This document shows positions 1-4,928 of a stretch of 5,594 nt of DNA, piece after piece. Source of the stretch: Methanomicrobiales archaeon (GTDB lineage: Archaea > Halobacteriota > Methanomicrobia > Methanomicrobiales > JACTUA01). Location: contig JAJRDC010000239.1 of the NCBI GenBank assembly GCA_028678635.1, positions 1-5,594 of the forward strand. Reading direction: 5' to 3'. Below the pieces are notes generated by a model. The model was given only the letters and a program-made list of their open reading frames with translations, did no database searches and was not told where the DNA came from. Position numbers and translations under genes: made by a program. Every line of letters begins with the position of its first letter. Within the stretch, counting starts at the first letter, position 1.

Positions 1-245
1 CGGTCATCGGCGGGGTGGGGGTCGCCTTCCAGGGGAACCCGGACCGGATCGTCCCTGCCATCGAACAGGCCCGGAAGCTGGGGAACGAACTGGCCGATGC
101 CATCCGGACCCGGAAGGTGTACCCCGAGCAGGCCGCGATCCATAAGGCCCGGCGGGAGTACTTCTGCCGGCTCGTTGAGGCGAACCGGGATCGCTGGCGC
201 CACGAGTACGACTGGTGGGTGGCGGCCGGGGAGATCCGGAAGTAG
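1..245 (+). CDS. Flavodoxin/FMN-reductase-like protein, C-terminal fragment
   Basis: The 5' end lies outside the window. The reading frame is open from base 3 and gives 80 residues before the TAG stop at 243-245. The fragment starts with a Gly-rich hydrophobic strand (VIGGVGVAFQGNP), followed by a helix of the type EQARKLGNELADAI and a charged, aromatic tail ending in YDWWVAAGEIRK. A terminal strand, then a helix of the form 'A..LG..LA.AI', is typical of the last part of flavodoxin-fold NAD(P)H-dependent FMN reductases and iron-sulfur flavoproteins, which are common in methanogens. The FMN-binding loop and any cysteine cluster motif would lie upstream and cannot be checked, so the assignment rests on the tail only. 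It lies 72 bases upstream of nifB on the same strand, but a TATA-like element in that gap suggests nifB can be transcribed separately. A GTG at 15-17 is an internal codon, not a convincing start. Confidence 0.55.
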   Translation, partial: VIGGVGVAFQGNPDRIVPAIEQARKLGNELADAIRTRKVYPEQAAIHKARREYFCRLVEANRDRWRHEYDWWVAAGEIRK

Positions 246-280
246 GGCCGGGCCCCCGGTTAACACCCGGAGGATATCCG

Positions 281-293
281 TTATTTCATATAG
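281..293 (+). promoter_or_regulatory. TATA-like box upstream of nifB
   Basis: The short gap between the flavoprotein gene and nifB is GC-rich except for an AT-rich run at 281-292 (TTATTTCATATA), which resembles an archaeal box A. Archaeal transcription usually starts about 22-27 bases downstream of the box centre, which would put the start near 310-316, only a few bases before the nifB ATG at 318. The only purine-rich Shine-Dalgarno-like string (GGAGGAT, 269-275) is over 40 bases from the ATG and would lie upstream of this transcript. The message may therefore be leaderless or almost so. This is inferred from sequence only. Confidence 0.4.
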
Positions 294-317
294 GATCATC
301 CCCCATCACTCTCCGGC

Positions 318-1214
318 ATGAGCGAGGAGACCTATCCCACGGCCACTGTCCAGGGCAGGGAGGTGCCCTGGGACCCGGAGCAGCTCCGGAGGATCAAGGA
401 CCACCCCTGCTTCTCCGAGAAGGCCTGCCACGCGTTCGGGCGCATGCACCTCCCGGTCGCCCCGAAGTGCAACATCCAGTGCAACTACTGTATCCGGGAC
501 TTTGACTGCGTGAACGAGTCCCGCCCCGGCGTCACCACGAGGGTCCTCTCCCCCCAGGAGGCCATCGAGATGGTGAAGAAGGTGATGGCAAAGTTCACCT
601 ACATCAAGGTGCTGGGGATCGCGGGACCGGGGGAGCCCCTGGCCAACGAGGAAACCTTCGAGACGCTGCGCCTCGCCAAGGAGCAGTTCCCGAACCTGAT
701 CAAGTGCATCAGTACGAACGGCCTCCTCCTCCCGGCGAAGGTCGACCTCCTGCAGAAGTACGACGTGGGGAACGTCACCGTCACCTGGAACGCCCTCACC
801 CCCGAAGTGGGGGAGCAGATCTACTCCTGGGTCACCTGGGAGGGAAAGCGTATCACGGGGCGGGAAGGGGCGGCCCTCCTCCTGAAGAACCAGATCCAGG
901 GGATCCAGGAGGCCGTGAAGCGGCACATGATCGTGAAGGTGAACTGCGTGTACATCCCGGGCGTGAACGACATGCAGATCCCGGACATCGCGAAGAAGTC
1001 CTCGGAGCTGGGGGTGTACACCTTCAACGTGATCCCCCTGATCCCCCAGTACAGGTTCGCCGGGGTGACACCCCCCACGCCGGCGGAGAAGCGGAAGATG
1101 CAGGACGAGTGCAGTAAATACATCCGCCAGATGCGCCACTGCCAGCGGTGCCGCGCCGATGCCATCGGCCGCCTGGGGCACGACATCCAGTCCTGCATCT
1201 ACAGCCAGGAGTAA
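318..1214 (+). CDS. nifB: NifB, nitrogenase cofactor radical SAM enzyme (stand-alone form)
   Basis: NifB fuses two [4Fe-4S] clusters and inserts an SAM-derived carbide to make NifB-co, the [8Fe-9S-C] precursor of the nitrogenase active-site cofactor; it is cytoplasmic. The 298-residue product has the family signature: HPCF (29-32), GRMHLPVAPKCNIQCNYC with the radical SAM Cys triad C51/C55/C58, then C64 and the NESRPGV block (66-72). GPGEPL (103-108) is the SAM-contacting GGE-like region. C130 (LIKCISTNG) and the C-terminal CQRCRADAIG (C275, C278) are the other conserved cysteines expected to help hold the K1 and K2 substrate clusters. All key residues appear present. It ends after the radical SAM and C-terminal Cys region and lacks the NifX-like domain fused to many bacterial NifB proteins; this short form is usual in methanogens. 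ATG 318 is the first start after the in-frame stop at 291-293. No Shine-Dalgarno lies at normal distance. No nifHDK or nifEN is visible. Confidence 0.95.
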   Translation: MSEETYPTATVQGREVPWDPEQLRRIKDHPCFSEKACHAFGRMHLPVAPKCNIQCNYCIRDFDCVNESRPGVTTRVLSPQEAIEMVKKVMAKFTYIKVLGIAGPGEPLANEETFETLRLAKEQFPNLIKCISTNGLLLPAKVDLLQKYDVGNVTVTWNALTPEVGEQIYSWVTWEGKRITGREGAALLLKNQIQGIQEAVKRHMIVKVNCVYIPGVNDMQIPDIAKKSSELGVYTFNVIPLIPQYRFAGVTPPTPAEKRKMQDECSKYIRQMRHCQRCRADAIGRLGHDIQSCIYSQE

Positions 1215-1219
1215 TCCGG

Positions 1220-1238
1220 TCCCCCCCTCTTTTCCCCC
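1220..1238 (+). terminator. Pyrimidine/T-tract terminator candidate after nifB
   Basis: Six bases after the nifB TAA begins a pure pyrimidine run containing TCTTTT (1228-1233). Archaeal transcripts often end at T-rich tracts without a hairpin. The T-run here is only four long, so this is a weak call. Confidence 0.35.
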
Positions 1239-1353
1239 CTCCCTGCGGTCCGGGCGCCCCCTATTTCATGACTTTTCATTAACTTTATTGATTCAAATAA
1301 CTGGTTAAATATTACTAGAATAAGTATAATAGAGATGTAAAAGCTAAAATAAC

Positions 1354-1362
1354 TTATATATA
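1354..1362 (+). promoter_or_regulatory. Distal TATA-like box upstream of the lyase gene
   Basis: TTATATATA, preceded by an A-rich stretch, is the best match in the gap to the archaeal box A consensus. A start about 25 bases downstream would give a leader of roughly 100 bases before the lyase ATG at 1486. It may be an alternative to the proximal box at 1414-1422. Confidence 0.45.
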
Positions 1363-1407
1363 CTGTCCGTTTGTCAAAACAGCAAATTAATATCGATGGA
1401 TTTATCA

Positions 1408-1422
1408 CAAACCTTAATATAG
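1408..1422 (+). promoter_or_regulatory. Proximal TATA-like box upstream of the lyase gene
   Basis: TTAATATAG at 1414-1422 is preceded by ACAAACC, which resembles a purine-containing BRE. Transcription would start near 1440-1446 and give a leader of about 40 bases carrying the GAGG ribosome-binding site at 1475-1478. That geometry is more typical than the distal box, but both may be used. Confidence 0.45.
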
Positions 1423-1474
1423 CTGATACCAACATTTCTCCATTCCCTCTCACTTCCACATGCGAGAGCAGATC

Positions 1475-1478
1475 GAGG
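1475..1478 (+). promoter_or_regulatory. Ribosome-binding site of the lyase gene
   Basis: GAGG lies seven bases before ATG 1486. It supports this start, as does the signal peptide that begins directly at that ATG. Confidence 0.6.
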
Positions 1479-1485
1479 CACCATC

Positions 1486-4200
1486 ATGAACACCCACCGG
1501 ATACCACAGGGGATCCTCCTCTCCCTGATCCTGTACAGCATCCTCATCATGACCGCGGCTGCCCTCCCGGCTTTTCCCGGGGCGGAGGGCTTCGGTACCG
1601 AGACCCCGGGAGGCCGGGGCGGCCAGGTGTACGTCGTAAACACCCTGGCCGACAGCGGCCCCGGTTCCTTCCGGGCGGCCATCGAGGCCAGCGGTCCGCG
1701 GATCGTGGTCTTTGCCGTCGGCGGCACCATCAACTGCGCCCGCACCCTGGAACTGAACAATCCCTACATCACCATCGCCGGCCAGACAGCTCCGGGCGAC
1801 GGTGTCACCGTGAAGGGTGAACTGGCAATTAAAACCCATGACGTGGTGATCCGGTACATGCGGTTCCGGCCTGCACCCCCCTCTGCCATCCTCCCCGTCG
1901 ACAAGCGGAAGGATACCCACGCCATCAATATCGTGGACGATTCCTCCAACGTGGTCATCGACCACTGCTCCCTCACCTGGGGCATCGACGAGGTCTTCTC
2001 TGCCTACGGGGATCCCCGCGATGTGACGATCCAGTGGTCCATCGTTGCCGAGGGGCTCTACAACGGCAGCCTCCATTCCGACGACAAGGGCCACAGCATG
2101 GGGATGCTCATCGGCGCCGACCGGGGGATCTCCATCCACCACAACCTGATGGCCCACAACAACCAGCGGGGCCCCCGGCTCAAGACCAAGGGCACGGTGG
2201 ACGTGGTGAACAACGTGGTCTACAACTGGGGCGATTCCCCGGGCGTGGCCACCGATGACAAGGGATTCCAGCCCATCAACTACATCGGCAACTATGTGAA
2301 GAAGGGGCCCCAGTCCAGGGATGCCTCCGAGCTGGCCCTCTCCCACGTGGAGGGGGAGCCGAGCAAGGGATTCGGCGTCTTTGTCTCCGGGAACATCGGG
2401 CCCCACCGCACCAGTGACACCCAGGACCAGAAACTGGTGGTGAACAGGGACGGGTGGCACCACATCGTGACGTCGCGGAACGAGGCCCCCGCCGTCACCG
2501 CGACGTCCGCCGCGGTAGCTTATGAGCAGGTGCTGAACGGTGCCGGCGCGGTCCTTCCGAAGCGGGATGCCGTGGACCAGCGCCTGGCGAACGATGTGCG
2601 CACCGGCGGGGGATTCATCATCCACACCCCCACAGAGCGGGGCGGATGGCCCGCCATGGCGGCCGGGACCCCGGCCCTCGATACCGACCGGGACGGCATG
2701 CCCGACACCTGGGAAACGGCGCTGGGGCTCAACCCCCGGGACGCCTCGGATGCAACGGGTGACTGGGACGGTGACGGGTACACGAACATCGAGGAGTACC
2801 TGAACAGCGTGATCCCGGGGGAGGTGAAGGTGGGCACCGTCACCATCCCCTCCGAAGGCGGGGCGTTCCCCGGGGAAAGGGTCCGGTTCACGGCAGTCTA
2901 CCAGGGGATGTATCTCTCCAAGCCCTCCACCGACGTCATAAGGGAGATGCGCTTCCTGGTCTCCACCAGCCTGAAGGAGGAGATCCCCCAGGTATACTGC
3001 ATGGTCACGCAGGTGAAGAAAGGCGTCTTCCAGGCCTCGATCCAGCCGGCGCCGAAGCAGGCCTTCACGGGCGTGGTGCCCCTTGGCGTAGGTGCAGCGA
3101 AGAAGGACGGCACCTCGCTGGAGAATCCGTACTTCCGGTTCAACACCGGCGAGAGCTGGGTCTCGGTGGACCCTGCCACCGGGATCATCACGGTCACCTG
3201 GGACGTGACCTTCCTCGATCCGTATGGTGCGAAACCTGGCCAGTCGGTCTTCACCTATGTGGCCGGGAGGAACGGCGAGAAGGACATGGGTAAGTACGAT
3301 CCCATCGACAACTACGGCTGGCACAGGAGGGGAGCCTGGTCCGTCTGGGACCCTGCCTCTGCGAACCGGTACGGGTTTATCCAGGAGTCGTACCTGGAAC
3401 TGGACGGGTACCACACGCAGGCACGCACCTGCCCCCTGACGGCCGCCGGACAGGTCAACACTGCGAAGTGCGAGAAGTGGGTCCGGGGTGATCTCACCTA
3501 TGCCATCGACAGGACCGCCCGGCAGTTCCACGGATACGACGCCTACGTGTACATCGACAGCAGGGGACAGGGATGGGTCTCCCAGAGCCTGATCCAGAAC
3601 GACCGGTATACCTCGTGGGTCCGCGACTGCCCCATCCTCCGGAACTCCGGGGTGAACTGGAAGGCCTGTACCTGGAAGAAGGTGGATCTCTCCGGTGCCG
3701 GCCTCGGCCACTGGAAGGCCTACGCTGCATATACCCTGACCCAGGGGAGCACCCGGAGCCTCACCCAGAGCATGATCGCCGGTGAGGACTTTGCCACCTC
3801 CTGGTACCGCTCCTGCCGGAACGGCGCCACCGGTGCCCCCGACTGGAAGACGTGCACCGCATGGTCCGGCCCGGCGAATATCTCGGCCATGAAGGGACTG
3901 GAGGGGAAGACCTACATGGGGTACACCAGTTACAGCGTCTGGAACGGCAACGAGGTCAGCCTGGTCCAGCGGCTGATCGCTGCCGACGGGATCACGGAGA
4001 AGTCGCGCACCTGCCGGGTGACGAACGGCCGGCCCGACTGGACCGGCTGCGACGGGGCCTGGACCACCACGAACCTGGCCACCCAGGCCTGGGCGCCGGA
4101 CGCCAGCGGGAAAAAACCCGCGGGCTTCACCGAACTGGGCGTCATCTACTTCTACCCGAAGGGCGAGACGGTCCCGGTGGCCTTCGAGCCCCGGGTCTAG
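1486..4200 (+). CDS. Secreted pectate-lyase-like (PL1) protein with C-terminal Cys-pair repeats
   Basis: This is a 904-residue multidomain exported protein. Residues 1-26 form a signal peptide: R5, a hydrophobic core at about 9-23, and a TAAA cleavage region. Mature sequence opens with FPGAEGFG (30-37) and GGRGGQVYVV (42-51), then LADSGPGSFRAAI (54-66), hallmarks of polysaccharide lyase family 1 right-handed beta-helix proteins that cleave pectate-type uronans by beta-elimination. VIDHCSLTWGIDE (157-169) supplies likely Ca-binding Asp residues. HHN (218-220) and NNQRGPR (225-231) match the PL1 R-x-P motif, with R228 as likely catalytic Arg. An acidic hinge follows: DTDRDGMPD (399-407) and DWDGDG (426-431), a thrombospondin-3/dockerin-like Ca-binding pattern. 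Residues 445-610 are beta-rich and unrecognised. Residues 629-864 contain four Cys-pair repeats. No C-terminal membrane anchor or sorting motif was seen, so the protein is probably released. The substrate cannot be read from sequence. The architecture of lyase plus DxDxDG hinge is typical of bacterial enzymes, so acquisition by transfer is plausible but unproven. Confidence 0.88.
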   Translation: MNTHRIPQGILLSLILYSILIMTAAALPAFPGAEGFGTETPGGRGGQVYVVNTLADSGPGSFRAAIEASGPRIVVFAVGGTINCARTLELNNPYITIAGQTAPGDGVTVKGELAIKTHDVVIRYMRFRPAPPSAILPVDKRKDTHAINIVDDSSNVVIDHCSLTWGIDEVFSAYGDPRDVTIQWSIVAEGLYNGSLHSDDKGHSMGMLIGADRGISIHHNLMAHNNQRGPRLKTKGTVDVVNNVVYNWGDSPGVATDDKGFQPINYIGNYVKKGPQSRDASELALSHVEGEPSKGFGVFVSGNIGPHRTSDTQDQKLVVNRDGWHHIVTSRNEAPAVTATSAAVAYEQVLNGAGAVLPKRDAVDQRLANDVRTGGGFIIHTPTERGGWPAMAAGTPALDTDRDGMPDTWETALGLNPRDASDATGDWDGDGYTNIEEYLNSVIPGEVKVGTVTIPSEGGAFPGERVRFTAVYQGMYLSKPSTDVIREMRFLVSTSLKEEIPQVYCMVTQVKKGVFQASIQPAPKQAFTGVVPLGVGAAKKDGTSLENPYFRFNTGESWVSVDPATGIITVTWDVTFLDPYGAKPGQSVFTYVAGRNGEKDMGKYDPIDNYGWHRRGAWSVWDPASANRYGFIQESYLELDGYHTQARTCPLTAAGQVNTAKCEKWVRGDLTYAIDRTARQFHGYDAYVYIDSRGQGWVSQSLIQNDRYTSWVRDCPILRNSGVNWKACTWKKVDLSGAGLGHWKAYAAYTLTQGSTRSLTQSMIAGEDFATSWYRSCRNGATGAPDWKTCTAWSGPANISAMKGLEGKTYMGYTSYSVWNGNEVSLVQRLIAADGITEKSRTCRVTNGRPDWTGCDGAWTTTNLATQAWAPDASGKKPAGFTELGVIYFYPKGETVPVAFEPRV
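3370..4077 (+). repeat. Four tandem Cys-pair protein repeats within the lyase gene
   Basis: Within the lyase C-terminus, four units can be aligned by eye at residues about 629-670, 684-735, 745-800 and 810-864. Each contains a strand such as IQESYL, VSQSLI, LTQSMI or LVQRLI, then R-x-C or R-D-C, a variable loop, a second Cys and a nearby Trp. The Cys pairs are C649/C662, C715/C728, C777/C790 and C843/C855, with spacings of 13, 13, 13 and 12. The first Cys of successive units are 66, 62 and 66 residues apart. Trp follows the second Cys by 2 to 4 residues (W665, W730, W793, W859). The even pairing suggests one disulfide per unit in an extracellular beta-fold, possibly a carbohydrate-binding or adhesive module. 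The DNA copies have diverged, so this is an old duplication. I do not recognise a named family. Confidence 0.8.
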
Positions 4201-4210
4201 ATCCCTGCAC

Positions 4211-4220
4211 CCTCTTTTTT
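4211..4220 (+). terminator. T-tract terminator candidate after the lyase gene
   Basis: CCTC followed by six T residues (4215-4220) lies 14 bases after the lyase TAG, in the 52-base gap between two convergent genes. This fits intrinsic archaeal termination on U-tracts. No matching T-run was seen on the opposite strand for the membrane protein gene. Confidence 0.5.
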
Positions 4221-4252
4221 CCGGACAACAGCAACCGGTGGGGACCCCTGAT

Positions 4253-4828
4253 TCAGGCGGATCGTGAAGGTGTGGGCTCCACCCTCACATCCATTGCGGC
4301 GATCTTTTCGTATACCTTTATCTTCCGCCTGACAGGCCACCAGCCGTACAGGAAGATATTCACCGGCTCCCACATGGCCACCCAGGAGACGATGAGGAGG
4401 CCGTTTGCTATCCAGGCAACCGGGCCGGAGTGACCGAAGGTGGTGAGCACCGAGGATATGGCGCCGATGAGAAAGACGAACCCCACCCCGATGGCAAGGG
4501 TGACACGCCCCCTCAGCAGCAGCTGGCGCAGGTTACGCTGGGCGGCGGCGGCCTTGTAGGTGAAGTGGTGGTGGATGGCCGAATCCAGCGTGGCGGCGGC
4601 GTCGGTCCGGCAGACCTCGGCAGGCAGGTAGATGACCAGCACCAGGGGATCGGCCAGCGGGAAATCCTCCACCATGTCGGTGATGTATTCTTCGGCATCG
4701 TCATCCAGGTCCTTCTCGTGGAAGGGGGAGGGATCCAGCGAGTTGAAGATCTGCATGACCGAGGAGAGCGTCAGCTCCACGAGCACCTTCCCGTTCTCTT
4801 TCCGGTAGTGTGCCTCCATCTCGCTCAT
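4253..4828 (-). CDS. Conserved two-helix membrane protein of unknown function
   Basis: The 191-residue product has a soluble N-terminal part of about 105 residues, two predicted membrane helices at about 109-129 (LAIGVGFVFLIGAISSVL) and 137-161 (VAWIANGLLIVSWVAMW), and a basic C-terminal tail (VRRKIKVYEKI). The N-terminal part has a distinctive acidic block, SLDPSPFHEKDLDDDAEEYI (30-49), followed by FPLADPLVLVIYLP (56-69). The tract WEPVNIFLYGWWPVRRK (153-169) after helix 2 also looks conserved. From memory, proteins with this pattern occur in methanogens and in some bacteria, annotated only as hypothetical; no function is known to me. No catalytic motif was seen. ATG 4828 is preceded by GGAG (4842-4839 on the minus strand) with a 10-base spacer; the alternative Met four codons in is further from it. 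The gene converges on the lyase gene and diverges from the ogg gene, so it is probably transcribed alone. Confidence 0.8.
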   Translation of the reverse strand: MSEMEAHYRKENGKVLVELTLSSVMQIFNSLDPSPFHEKDLDDDAEEYITDMVEDFPLADPLVLVIYLPAEVCRTDAAATLDSAIHHHFTYKAAAAQRNLRQLLLRGRVTLAIGVGFVFLIGAISSVLTTFGHSGPVAWIANGLLIVSWVAMWEPVNIFLYGWWPVRRKIKVYEKIAAMDVRVEPTPSRSA

Positions 4829-4857
4829 ACAGCCGGATCTCCGGGTCGGTGAGGCCG

Positions 4858-4873
4858 GGGAAAAAGGTTTCCC
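4858..4873. promoter_or_regulatory. Perfect 6-bp inverted repeat in the divergent intergenic region
   Basis: GGGAAA-AAGG-TTTCCC lies in the 100-base gap between the divergent membrane protein and ogg genes. It could be an operator for one or both, or a small hairpin. A short palindrome like this can arise by chance, and no clear TATA box was found beside it. Confidence 0.25.
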
Positions 4874-4928
4874 TCCCTGTCATCCACGGAACCTTGAAAC
4901 GCGATGGCAGCGCAGATCAGGGGAGACC

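Larger units (their letters stand above)
1261..1440. other. AT-rich non-coding island between nifB and the lyase gene
   Basis: By hand count this 180-base stretch has 46 G or C (about 26%), in sharp contrast to the GC-rich coding regions on both sides. No credible gene is seen: the only open frames crossing it are antisense or out of frame and have low-complexity composition. It holds two TATA-like boxes, two copies of TTAATAT (1387-1393 and 1414-1420, 27 bases apart) and a small inverted repeat, TTATT...AATAA, around 1284-1300. The likeliest role is an extended promoter/regulatory region for the downstream secreted lyase. No RNA gene could be recognised in it. Confidence 0.6.

Noticed and set aside
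248..259. CCGGG-CC-CCCGG palindrome just after the flavoprotein stop, as a possible hairpin terminator
   Set aside because: The two-base loop is too tight, there is no following T-run, and short GC palindromes are frequent by chance in this GC-rich DNA.
306..1181. Open frame of 291 codons on the minus strand, antisense to nifB
   Set aside because: Biased, low-complexity translation, fully covered by the unmistakable nifB coding frame.
1362..1383. CTGT...ACAG inverted repeat near the distal TATA box as an operator
   Set aside because: Only four paired bases per arm with a long spacer; not distinguishable from chance.
1199..1459. Minus-strand open frame of 86 codons across the AT-rich gap, with a hydrophobic Ile-rich segment
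   Set aside because: The hydrophobic run is what AT-rich DNA encodes by chance. The frame overlaps the nifB end and the lyase promoter, and no ribosome-binding site or family pattern was seen.
1450..3711. Long open frame of 753 codons on the minus strand, antisense to the lyase gene
   Set aside because: It is a shadow of the GC-rich lyase gene: the translation is rich in Gly, Val, His, Asp and Arg with no recognisable domain, while the plus strand has a signal peptide and clear family motifs.
3852..4433. Plus-strand open frame of 193 codons overlapping the lyase 3' end and the convergent gene
   Set aside because: It is out of frame with the lyase and antisense to the membrane protein; its translation has no plausible fold features.
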